Shown here one piece after another: positions 1 to 5,865 of a stretch of DNA of 7,194 nucleotides. The translations under genes and the position numbers were made by a program. Where the stretch lies: the NCBI GenBank assembly GCA_013811975.1, contig JACCUF010000476.1, forward strand, positions 1-7,194. The letters run 5' to 3'. The number at the start of each line of letters is the position of its first letter. Position 1 is the first letter of the stretch. The notes under the pieces are model-generated. The model had not been told where the DNA came from. It ran no database searches and worked only from the letters and a program-made list of their open reading frames with translations. Source of the stretch: Geodermatophilaceae bacterium (GTDB lineage Bacteria; Actinomycetota; Actinomycetes; Mycobacteriales; Geodermatophilaceae).

Positions 1-606
1 TCAGAGGTACTGGCCGCTGCCCGGCTGGTCGCCACTACCTGGGAAGCTCGGCATACCTGACTGGCCGGACGGCTCACCTGGCATTGCTGTGGAAGCCCCA
101 CCGGGGAGAGCTCGGCGACGGATCTCCTCCAGCTGGACCCGAGCCGCCATCTGTTGGGCGAACAGTGCCGTCTGGATCCCGTGGAAGAGTCCCTCGAGCC
201 AGCCCACCAGCTGAGCCTGGGCGATCCGAAGCTCGGCGTCGCTGGGCGTGACATCGTCGCCGAAGGGCAGCGAGAGGCGCTGGAGCTCGTCGCGCAGTTC
301 GGGGGACAGTCCATCTGCGAGTTCGTGGATCGAACGTTCGTGCACCTGACGCAACCGGTTGCGGCTCGCATCGTCCAGGGGAGCGGCGCGTACCTCGTCG
401 AGAAGCTGCTTGATCATGGAGCCGATCCGCATCACTTTGGCCGGTTCGGAGATCATTTCTCCCAGCTGCTCGCCGCCCTCGCCGGCTCCTCCGGCCATCG
501 CTGCCTGCACATCCCCCTTCGGGACCGGCATCGTTCCGATCGGCCTACCATCGGGTCCGATCACGACGACGTCGGGCTGCTGGGATTGCTGGTCTGGCTG
601 AGTCAT
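1..606 (-). CDS. bpa: Bacterial proteasome activator Bpa/PafE
   Basis: This 201-aa protein is the ATP-independent activator of the actinobacterial 20S proteasome. In the known family, a dodecameric helical ring docks on the alpha-ring and feeds in unfolded or damaged proteins such as the heat-shock repressor HspR. The sequence shows the family core from about residue 54 (EPAKVMRIGSMIKQLLDEVR) through LSLPFGDD (111-118) and AELRIAQAQLVGWLEGLFHG (124-143) to the end of the last helix near 165. A Gly/Pro/Ser-rich linker follows, then the C-terminal GQYL (198-201), the docking motif that inserts into proteasome alpha-subunit pockets. The ATG at 606 is chosen because the protein then begins just before the family's variable N-terminus. 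The frame stays open upstream to 762, but that stretch overlaps the divergent gene and looks non-coding. A G-run directly abuts the ATG, so there is no well-spaced Shine-Dalgarno site. At 201 aa it is longer than the M. tuberculosis protein (174 aa, from memory), through a Gln/Gly-rich N-terminus and a longer linker. Confidence 0.96.
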   Translation of the reverse strand: MTQPDQQSQQPDVVVIGPDGRPIGTMPVPKGDVQAAMAGGAGEGGEQLGEMISEPAKVMRIGSMIKQLLDEVRAAPLDDASRNRLRQVHERSIHELADGLSPELRDELQRLSLPFGDDVTPSDAELRIAQAQLVGWLEGLFHGIQTALFAQQMAARVQLEEIRRRALPGGASTAMPGEPSGQSGMPSFPGSGDQPGSGQYL

Positions 607-675
607 CCCCCTATGGTGCCCCGTCGGAATCAATGACCCTGAGCCAGGCCGACGACGTGATCGCATCGCTAGGGT
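607..675. promoter_or_regulatory. Divergent intergenic region between bpa and the PLP enzyme
   Basis: This 69-bp gap must hold the 5' signals of both flanking genes. On the plus strand TAGGGT at 670-675 fits the TANNNT form of an actinobacterial -10 box and lies 6 nt before a GTG at 682. That would allow a leaderless transcript starting at 682 instead of 676. No convincing -35 is visible for it. On the minus strand no clear -10 was found before the bpa ATG. Being a shared promoter region is inferred from the divergent layout. Confidence 0.35.
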
Positions 676-1899
676 GTGAGGGTGCCCAACTCCGCTACGA
701 CCGAACTGGATGTGCTCCGGGTCAGAGGTCAGTTCATGTCTCTGGCCGACGGCTTCGTCCATGTCGACGGGGCGGCGGGCAGCCTGGTGCCTTATTCGGT
801 CGCCTCGGCGGTGGGCAACACGATGCGAACCGCTGTGGCCAATCGTGGTGGCCCGTTCCCGGCCTCGGCCCTAGCCGACGAGCTGGTGAACGCAGGTCGT
901 GCTGCGATCGCGGACCTGGTCGGTGGCCTACCCGCGGGAGTCGTGCTCGGGCCGAACATGACGTCGCTGACGTACACGATGTCCCGGGCGCTGGCCAAGA
1001 CGTGGCAACTCGGGGATGAGATCGTCGTCTCCCGCCTCGATCACGACGCAAACATCCGACCTTGGCTGCAGGCCGCCCGAACGGCCGGCGTCACCGTGCG
1101 CTGGGCCGAGGTGGACATCGAGACCTGCGACCTGCCGGAGTGGCAGTACGACGAGCTGCTCAACGAGCGGACCCGATTGGTCGCGGTCACGGCGGCCAGC
1201 AACGCTGTGGGTACCCGGCCCGATGTGGCGGCCATCGCCAGGCGAGCCCACGAGGTCGGGGCGTTGACCTACGTCGATGCCGTCCATGCCGCACCTCATG
1301 TCCCCCTCGACATCGCTGAGCTGGGAGCCGATTTCGTCGCCGTCTCGCCGTACAAGTTCTGCGGGCCGCACCTCGGAGCCGTCGCCGCTGATCCGAAGCT
1401 CCTGGCCTCCCTGCACCCAGACAAGCTCGTGCCGTCCCCCGATCGCGTACCCGAGCGATTCGAAACCGGTACGCCACCCTTCGAGCTCTACGCCGGACTG
1501 GCCGCAACCGCGGACTACCTCGCCGACCTCGTACCGACCGAAGGCACCCGGCGCGAACGGATCCTCGCCTCGATGCGTGCCGCCGAGTCCTATGAGCAGA
1601 TCATCTTCCTACGACTGGAGTCCGGGATACGGGCCATGTCGCACGTGACCATTCTGGGCTCCGCTCCGCGACGCACGCCCACCCTTTCGATCACCGTGCG
1701 GGGCAAGCATCCGCGTGAGGTCAACGAGTTCCTCGCCGAGCGCGGGATCTGCGCCTGGGACGGTGACTATTACGCGACAGAGCTATTCGGCGCCGTGGGC
1801 GTCAACGCCGAGGGCGGAGCGGTACGGATCGGCCTGCTGCACTACAACACCGAAACCGAGGTCGATCACATCCTCGAAGCACTGGCCGCTGTGCGCTGA
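676..1899 (+). CDS. Cysteine desulfurase-like PLP-dependent enzyme (class V aminotransferase fold)
   Basis: A 407-aa fold-type I PLP enzyme of the cysteine-desulfurase-like (VC1184/TIGR01976-type) group. Visible family marks are LDHDANIRPW (121-130, His123 expected to stack on the PLP ring), VDAVHAAPH (200-208, Asp201 expected to pair with the pyridine nitrogen) and SPYKFCGPH (224-232, Lys227 the likely Schiff-base lysine). The C-terminal small domain carries GICAWDGDYYATEL (357-370). Aligned by eye with SufS, the catalytic cysteine position is Tyr366 and the substrate-binding Arg is Trp361; Cys359 lies seven residues earlier. A true sulfur-transfer role is therefore doubtful, and the substrate is unknown. 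The start is GTG 676. GTG 682 is an alternative, and ATG 736 would cut into the conserved N-terminal strand. The gene is divergent from bpa by 69 bp and convergent with the oxidoreductase. From memory it corresponds in position to M. tuberculosis Rv3778c. The family call is firm; the reaction is open. Confidence 0.88.
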   Translation: MRVPNSATTELDVLRVRGQFMSLADGFVHVDGAAGSLVPYSVASAVGNTMRTAVANRGGPFPASALADELVNAGRAAIADLVGGLPAGVVLGPNMTSLTYTMSRALAKTWQLGDEIVVSRLDHDANIRPWLQAARTAGVTVRWAEVDIETCDLPEWQYDELLNERTRLVAVTAASNAVGTRPDVAAIARRAHEVGALTYVDAVHAAPHVPLDIAELGADFVAVSPYKFCGPHLGAVAADPKLLASLHPDKLVPSPDRVPERFETGTPPFELYAGLAATADYLADLVPTEGTRRERILASMRAAESYEQIIFLRLESGIRAMSHVTILGSAPRRTPTLSITVRGKHPREVNEFLAERGICAWDGDYYATELFGAVGVNAEGGAVRIGLLHYNTETEVDHILEALAAVR

Positions 1900-1924
1900 C
1901 CCCGCCCGGCTGGACCACAAACTT

Positions 1925-1995
1925 CGTGATCTTGACCTTATGGTGGCGACACGCCGCAGAGGACGCCCGAAAACCGCAATAACGTCAAGATCACG
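1925..1995. repeat. 71-bp inverted-repeat element between convergent genes
   Basis: Two 17-bp arms, CGTGATCTTGACCTTAT (1925-1941) and ATAACGTCAAGATCACG (1979-1995), are inverted copies with 16 of 17 positions matching, the outer 12 without mismatch. The 37-nt interior contains a second small hairpin, GTGGCG/CGCCGC around an ACA loop (1943-1957, one G-T pair). The right arm covers the stop codon (1991-1993) of the minus-strand oxidoreductase. It lacks a T-run on either side, so it is not a textbook intrinsic terminator. It could still end transcription from both convergent genes, or be a small palindromic mobile repeat (MITE- or REP-like). Copy number in the genome would decide. Confidence 0.7.
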
Positions 1996-2983
1996 CCGGT
2001 ACTTCGAGAAGCACTTTTCCCATGTGCGTGCTGCTTTCGACGATGCGGTGCGCCTGTGCCGCTTCGGTCATCGGTAAGACTCGGTCGATGATCGGCCGCA
2101 CCACTCCCCCCTCGACCGCTGGCCAGACGTGATGGATGACGGCTGCGACGACGGCACCCTTGCCCGACGGCCCGTGGACCGGCCGACCGCGTAACCCGGT
2201 GGCGTGCACCGATCCCCGCTTGGCCAACAGCGCGCCCATGTCGAGTTCGCCCTTGCGACCGCCCTGCATTCCGATGATGACCAGACGGCCGTCCGGGGCA
2301 AGGGCAGAGACGTTCCGCGCGAGATAGGCCGCACCCATGTTGTCCAGGATGACGTCGACCCCGCGTCCGTCGGTCAACTCGGTCACCCGCGCCACGAAGT
2401 CCTCGTCGCGGTAGTTGATCGACGCTGCGGCCCCCAACTCGAGGCAGAAGTTCCGCTTCGCCTTCGATCCCACAGTGACGAAAACCGTCGCACCGACCAG
2501 GCCGGCGATCTGTATTGCCATCGTGCCGATGCCACTGGAACCGCCATGTACGAGCAGCCGGTCACCCTCGCTGAGACCGGCCCGCATCACCACGTTGGAC
2601 CACACGGTGCAGGTCACTTCGGGAAGGCCACCAGCTGAGACCAGGTCAAGTCCGGTGGGCAACGCAAGGACCTGGGCTGCAGGGACATTCACTTTCTCGG
2701 CATACCCACCGCCGGCCAGCAGCGCGCAGACCTCGTCGCCGATGGACCATTCCGTGACATCCGTGCCGACTTCGGACACGACCCCGCTGCACTCAAGCCC
2801 GGGAATGTCCGACGCCCCGGGCGGGGGCGGGTAGTTCCCCTGCCGCTGCATGATGTCCGCGCGGTTGACCGCACTCGCGACGACGTCGATCACGACCTCG
2901 CTCGGGCCGCAGATCGGATCGTCGACCTCGGACCAGGTCAGGACGTCGGGGCCCCCGAAGGAAGGCAAGGTGATCGCATGCAT
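1991..2983 (-). CDS. NAD(P)H:quinone oxidoreductase, zinc-free MDR family (PIG3-like)
   Basis: A 330-aa medium-chain reductase expected to use NAD(P)H to reduce quinones or activated enones in the cytoplasm. The N-terminal GroES-like domain holds AVNRADIMQRQGNYPPPPG (38-56) and the GLECSGVVSEVG block (62-73). Next comes GGLPEVTCTVWSNVV (118-132), the form seen in the PIG3/quinone-reductase branch. The Rossmann domain has HGGSSGIGTMAIQIA (146-160) and an LGAAASINYRDEDF segment (183-196). The usual catalytic and structural zinc cysteines of alcohol dehydrogenases are absent. The ATG at 2983 is chosen because the protein then starts with the usual MHAITLPSFGGPDVL. The frame extends 30 codons upstream, but that part overlaps the preceding gene. 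It is last in a probable three-gene operon, 10 bp after the acyl-CoA synthetase stop. From memory it matches M. tuberculosis Rv3777 in position. Its stop codon lies inside the inverted repeat. Confidence 0.92.
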   Translation of the reverse strand: MHAITLPSFGGPDVLTWSEVDDPICGPSEVVIDVVASAVNRADIMQRQGNYPPPPGASDIPGLECSGVVSEVGTDVTEWSIGDEVCALLAGGGYAEKVNVPAAQVLALPTGLDLVSAGGLPEVTCTVWSNVVMRAGLSEGDRLLVHGGSSGIGTMAIQIAGLVGATVFVTVGSKAKRNFCLELGAAASINYRDEDFVARVTELTDGRGVDVILDNMGAAYLARNVSALAPDGRLVIIGMQGGRKGELDMGALLAKRGSVHATGLRGRPVHGPSGKGAVVAAVIHHVWPAVEGGVVRPIIDRVLPMTEAAQAHRIVESSTHMGKVLLEVPA

Positions 2984-2993
2984 AACGTCCAAC

Positions 2994-4562
2994 CTATGCC
3001 GGAGCGGCAGCCTCGCGAGCGCGCAGGTCCTTTCGGAAGATCTTGCCGCTGGCCGCCTTCGGGATCGCGTCAAGGAACTCCACGTGCCGTACCTTCTTGT
3101 GCGGAGCGACTTTGCTCGCCACGAACTCCATGACGGCTGCAGCCGTGAGTTCCTGGCCCGGGACAGGAACTACGAAGGCCTTCGGTGCCTCGCCGCCTTC
3201 CTCGTCCGGTACGCCGATGACCGCGGCATCCGCGATCGAGGGATGACTGAGCAGCACGGCTTCGAGCTCGGCCGGGGCCACCTGGTAGCCCTTGTACTTG
3301 ATGAGTTCCTTGACCCGATCGACGATCCAGAAGAATCCATCCTCGTCGACGAGGGCTACATCACCGGTATGCAACCAACCGTCGGAATCCAGGGTCACTG
3401 CCGTCGCCTCGGGGTTGTTCAGGTAGCCCTTCATGACCTGCGGCCCGCGCACCCACAGCTCACCTCGCTCGCCCTCTGCCGAGTCCTGTCCGGTCTCTGG
3501 ATCGACCAGCCGTGACTCGGTATTGGGCAGGGCAACCCCGACGCAACCCCGCGGCGCCTCCATGCCGTCCGGGGTGGCGTGCGAGACCGGCGACAACTCG
3601 GTCATCCCGTATCCCTGGCAGACCCGCAGGTTGAGCCGCCGCTCGCACATCAGCGCCAGCTCCTGATCCAGCGGCGCAGCCCCGGAGAAGATCACCTGCA
3701 CCGAGGACAGGTCGTAGTTGTCCACGAGGGGATGCTTGGCCAGGGCCAACACCATCGGCGGAGCGGCGTAGATCCGGGTGACTTTGTGTTCCTGCAGGGC
3801 ACCGAGGAACTGCTCGAGGTCGAAGCGGGGCAGCGTGACCAGCGGGGCGCCGAGGGCCAGCCCGATGTTCATCAGAACGGTCAACCCGTAGATGTGGAAG
3901 AAGGGAAGTACGGCAATGATCCGGTCGTTCTCGTCAAGGTGGAAGAGCGGCTCACACTGACGGATGTTGGCCACCAGGTTGCGGTGGGTGAGCATCACGC
4001 CCTTGGGCAGCCCGGTCGTACCCGAGGAGTACGGCAGCGTGATGAGGTCGTTGGCCGCGTCGATCTCTACCTCCACCGAGGGGGCCTTCGTGGTGAGCAG
4101 ATCCTGCAGCGACTCGTGTCCATCGGCACCGTCGAGCACGATGATCGCCTCGACCGAGTGCATCTGCGTGGCGGCGACCGCACGGTCCAGGAACGGCGAG
4201 ACGGTCACCAGCAGTTTCGCGCTGGCGTCCTTGAGCTGGAAGGCGATCTCGTCGGGCCCGTACAGCGAGTTGATGGTCGTCGAGATCGCGCCGGCCTTGG
4301 CGATCCCGTGGAAGACAACCGGGTAATAGATGGTGTTCGGGCTGAACACCGCGACAACGTCGCCCTTCTTGACCCCTCGCTCGGCCAGCGCTGCGGCGAA
4401 GCGGTCGATGTAGTCGGCCAGCTGGGTGAAGGTCAGCGTCTGTCCGCTTACCCCGTCGATGACCGCGGGGTGGTCGGGGAGCCGGGTGGCTGCGCGCAAC
4501 ACGTAGTCGGTAGCTGAGACGTCCGGAATGTCGACGTCGGGGAAGGTGCTGGACAGGGACAT
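2994..4562 (-). CDS. Acyl-CoA synthetase, 4-coumarate-CoA ligase-like (AMP-binding)
   Basis: A 522-aa ANL-superfamily ligase that activates a carboxylic acid through an acyl-AMP to an acyl-CoA. All core motifs are present: the P-loop YSSGTTGLPKGV (178-189), PFFHIYGL (220-227), GYGMTELSP (317-325), GWLHTGD (395-401), the hinge region DRVKELIKYKGYQVAPAELE (415-434), and the C-terminal PKAASGKIFR (501-510) with catalytic Lys507. Length and motifs fit the 4-coumarate-CoA ligase/FadD-like branch, but substrate (aryl, medium- or long-chain) cannot be read from the sequence. No signal peptide or membrane segment is evident. The start at 4562 is supported by a strong Shine-Dalgarno site just upstream. 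It lies 57 bp after the thioesterase gene and 10 bp before the oxidoreductase gene, all on the same strand, so cotranscription is likely. The gene looks intact. Confidence 0.95.
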   Translation of the reverse strand: MSLSSTFPDVDIPDVSATDYVLRAATRLPDHPAVIDGVSGQTLTFTQLADYIDRFAAALAERGVKKGDVVAVFSPNTIYYPVVFHGIAKAGAISTTINSLYGPDEIAFQLKDASAKLLVTVSPFLDRAVAATQMHSVEAIIVLDGADGHESLQDLLTTKAPSVEVEIDAANDLITLPYSSGTTGLPKGVMLTHRNLVANIRQCEPLFHLDENDRIIAVLPFFHIYGLTVLMNIGLALGAPLVTLPRFDLEQFLGALQEHKVTRIYAAPPMVLALAKHPLVDNYDLSSVQVIFSGAAPLDQELALMCERRLNLRVCQGYGMTELSPVSHATPDGMEAPRGCVGVALPNTESRLVDPETGQDSAEGERGELWVRGPQVMKGYLNNPEATAVTLDSDGWLHTGDVALVDEDGFFWIVDRVKELIKYKGYQVAPAELEAVLLSHPSIADAAVIGVPDEEGGEAPKAFVVPVPGQELTAAAVMEFVASKVAPHKKVRHVEFLDAIPKAASGKIFRKDLRAREAAAPA

Positions 4563-4566
4563 CGGT

Positions 4567-4573
4567 TCTCCTC
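4567..4573 (-). promoter_or_regulatory. Shine-Dalgarno site of the acyl-CoA synthetase gene
   Basis: On the minus strand GAGGAGA lies 4 nt before the ATG at 4562 (core AGGAG with a 5-nt spacer). It is the clearest ribosome binding site in the window and fixes the start of the ligase gene. Confidence 0.8.
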
Positions 4574-4619
4574 GAGTCGGGCCGGTCGAGCAGTTGGGTT
4601 CGGGTCTGGACGGGTGGAG

Positions 4620-5048
4620 TCAGGGTCGGGGCCAGAGCACGGCCTGGGTGCAACGGAACAGCGCAATCGTCTTGTCGGTCTGTACGTGGGTCACCTCGGC
4701 ATCCCAGACCTGAGTCGTACGACCGACATGGACGGCACGCGCGGTGGTAGTGATCTCACCGTCACGGGCGGTGCTGAGGAAGTTGGACTTGAGCTCGATC
4801 GTGGTGAACCCGATCGAACCCTCCGGCAGCAGGGCCCGGCAACCGTACCCGCATGCGGTGTCCGCCAGGCCGATGACGGCTGCGGCATGCAGGAAGCCGT
4901 TGGGAGCCAATAACTCGGATCGGATCGGTAGCGCAGCGACGATCCGGCCGCGCTCGTGCTCGAGAATCTCCAGACCCAGCAATTCCGGGAAGGCTCCGGC
5001 ACTGATGGCGTTGAGCGCGTCGACGCCTGAATCCATGGGGGAGACCAT
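4620..5048 (-). CDS. PaaI-type hotdog-fold thioesterase
   Basis: A 142-aa single-domain hotdog protein expected to hydrolyse acyl- or aryl-CoA thioesters as a cytoplasmic oligomer. The hotdog core shows LLAPNGFLHAAAVIGLADTA (46-65 from this start), matching the PaaI pattern of a Gly-x-x-His turn followed by the long central helix ending in an acidic residue (Asp63). A strand block with TTIELKSNFLSTARDG (82-97) follows, then the C-terminal TTARAVHVGRTTQVWDAEV (101-119). These features support the family, not the substrate. ATG 5048 and ATG 5036 (138 aa) are both reasonable starts. Neither has a Shine-Dalgarno site, and the frame is open further up to 5153. It is first in the probable operon with the acyl-CoA synthetase and oxidoreductase, and divergent from the lipoprotein pair. 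Pairing a thioesterase with an acyl-CoA ligase suggests control of one acyl-CoA pool (inference). Confidence 0.85.
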   Translation of the reverse strand: MVSPMDSGVDALNAISAGAFPELLGLEILEHERGRIVAALPIRSELLAPNGFLHAAAVIGLADTACGYGCRALLPEGSIGFTTIELKSNFLSTARDGEITTTARAVHVGRTTQVWDAEVTHVQTDKTIALFRCTQAVLWPRP

Positions 5049-5124
5049 ACGGAACCGGTACGGCCGGTGGCGCATCCAAATACATGCAAGCCGGTTCAGC
5101 GCTGGGCCACCGGATAACCTTTGC

Positions 5125-5139
5125 CGTGAACCGTTCACG
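5125..5139. promoter_or_regulatory. Perfect 15-bp palindrome, candidate operator
   Basis: CGTGAACCGTTCACG has 7-bp arms around a single central base. It sits in the 131-bp divergent region between the thioesterase and the first lipoprotein gene. On the plus strand TAACCT (5115-5120) could serve as a -10 box, which would place the palindrome at the transcription start, where a bound repressor would block initiation. The cognate regulator is not identifiable. No -35 was found, so the promoter part is weak. Confidence 0.5.
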
Positions 5140-5179
5140 ATCCTGCTGATCACTCAACCGAGAGAGACGACGCCGACCT

Positions 5180-5476
5180 ATGAAGAAGACCGCAGCCGCC
5201 ATCTGCTTGGCCGCCGCCGCTCTCATGACCCTGTCTGGCTGTGGCAAGCCTGAGGCGAGTGAGATCTCGGCCGCCGTACAGGCCGACAATCTGGATGCCG
5301 AGATGGCCGACTGTTTTGCGGAGGGCTTGCTCGAGTCCGACGTGAGCGGGACCAGCCTGGACGCCCTGGCCGAGGATGGCATCGCCACCGATGACGGTGG
5401 GCAGGTGCAGGTGGTCGCCGACGACATCCCGGCGATCAAGGCCGTCGCCACAGATTGTGGCTTCGAGCTCGTTTGA
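5180..5476 (+). CDS. Small secreted lipoprotein, paralogue A
   Basis: A 98-aa hypothetical lipoprotein. The N-terminus MKKTAAAICLAAAALMTLSGC is a short signal peptide with lipobox LSGC, so Cys21 should be lipidated and the remaining 78 residues anchored on the outer face of the membrane. The mature part is acidic and small, without a domain I recognise. It has two further cysteines, Cys45 and Cys93, which could form a disulfide. The following gene product aligns without gaps from the lipobox onward (32 of 75 identical by hand count) with all three cysteines at the same spacing. The ATG at 5180 is set by the signal peptide. A purine-rich GAGAGAGAC (5160-5168) lies 11 nt upstream as a weak ribosome site. 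It is divergent from the thioesterase gene and 30 bp before its paralogue. Function unknown. Confidence 0.85.
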   Translation: MKKTAAAICLAAAALMTLSGCGKPEASEISAAVQADNLDAEMADCFAEGLLESDVSGTSLDALAEDGIATDDGGQVQVVADDIPAIKAVATDCGFELV

Positions 5477-5492
5477 GTTCGGTCTGGAGAGC

Positions 5493-5498
5493 TATACC
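5493..5498 (+). promoter_or_regulatory. Possible -10 box for paralogue B
   Basis: TATACC lies 8 nt before the GTG at 5507, a spacing that would give a leaderless or nearly leaderless transcript, common in actinobacteria. A TTGAGT (5473-5478) overlapping the previous stop could act as -35, but the 14-bp spacer is too short. If real, the second lipoprotein gene could be transcribed alone as well as with the first. Confidence 0.3.
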
Positions 5499-5506
5499 GT
5501 GGCGGC

Positions 5507-5824
5507 GTGCACCGGGCTCCTAGTTTCACTCCTGTCAGTTCCACTACCGTCAGAGTCACCGCCGTCCTGGCGGCCGGCCTCGCCGCCCTGACCGGCTGTG
5601 GGTCGCCGTCGGCCGACGATATTGCCCGGGCGCTGGAGGCCGATGGCGCGCAGGCGGCGGACGCACGATGCATGGCAGATCAGGCCGTCGTCAGTGACTT
5701 GTCTACAGACTCTCTGGATCGGTTGGCCCAAGAGGGCATCACCGATGACGACGGAGAATCTGTCCAGTACCTCGAAGACGACAGCGCGATCCTGCAAGCC
5801 TTGGTGACTGCCTGTTTGCAGTAG
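5507..5824 (+). CDS. Small secreted lipoprotein, paralogue B
   Basis: A 105-aa hypothetical lipoprotein starting at GTG. Its N-terminus has Arg3 and Arg16, a hydrophobic stretch (17-28) and the lipobox LTGC with Cys31. The mature part repeats the layout of the upstream gene product: DIARALEAD (38-46) against EISAAVQAD, a shared SLD-x-LA block (69-74), DDDG (80-83), and cysteines at 55 and 103. Spacings Cys31-Cys55 (24) and Cys55-Cys103 (48) are identical to the paralogue. Past the third cysteine the tails differ (LQ against GFELV). No other in-frame start gives a complete signal peptide, and there is no Shine-Dalgarno site, in keeping with a possible leaderless message. The two genes most likely arose by tandem duplication and then diverged. 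Function unknown; a periplasmic or surface binding role is only a guess. Confidence 0.82.
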   Translation: MHRAPSFTPVSSTTVRVTAVLAAGLAALTGCGSPSADDIARALEADGAQAADARCMADQAVVSDLSTDSLDRLAQEGITDDDGESVQYLEDDSAILQALVTACLQ

Positions 5825-5830
5825 GCCGAT

Positions 5831-5851
5831 ACATGCATGATGCATGCATGT
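5831..5851. promoter_or_regulatory. Candidate MarR operator (21-bp palindrome)
   Basis: ACATGCAT (5831-5838) and ATGCATGT (5844-5851) are perfect 8-bp inverted arms around GATGC. The palindrome lies 14 bp before the regulator's proposed ATG. With a transcript starting at or near 5866, TAAGAC (5853-5858) could be a weak -10, and the palindrome would fill the -36 to -16 interval, a classic position for repression. MarR dimers commonly bind palindromes of about this size near their own promoters. Binding by the adjacent regulator is inferred. Confidence 0.65.
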
Positions 5852-5865
5852 GTAAGACTGTGCGC

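Noticed and set aside
154..636. 160-codon plus-strand open frame
   Set aside because: It is the antisense shadow of bpa, a common effect of high GC.
607..762. Upstream extension of the bpa frame to an ATG at 762
   Set aside because: It overlaps the 5' coding part of the divergent gene, is unlike any Bpa N-terminus and follows high-GC antisense codon patterns. ATG 606 fits the family.
1925..1995. Classic Rho-independent terminator
   Set aside because: The stem encloses a 37-nt interior and there is no T-run on either side, so it is listed as a repeat of unknown role instead.
2984..3073. 30-codon N-terminal extension of the quinone oxidoreductase
   Set aside because: It would overlap the 3' end of the acyl-CoA synthetase, is Arg-rich and lies outside the MDR fold, which begins at MHAITLPSFGG.
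3579..4517. 312-codon open frame on the plus strand
   Set aside because: It is antisense to the well-supported acyl-CoA synthetase, and its product is an Arg/Gly/Asp/Val-rich composition without motifs.
4762..5673. 303-codon open frame on the minus strand
   Set aside because: It runs across the thioesterase in another frame and antisense to both lipoproteins. No domain is visible, and both strands have better-supported genes.
5833..5865. Earlier starts (ATG 5833 or 5848) for the MarR gene
   Set aside because: Both lie inside the palindromic operator, and the added residues are not part of the MarR fold. They remain possible if the transcript starts further upstream.
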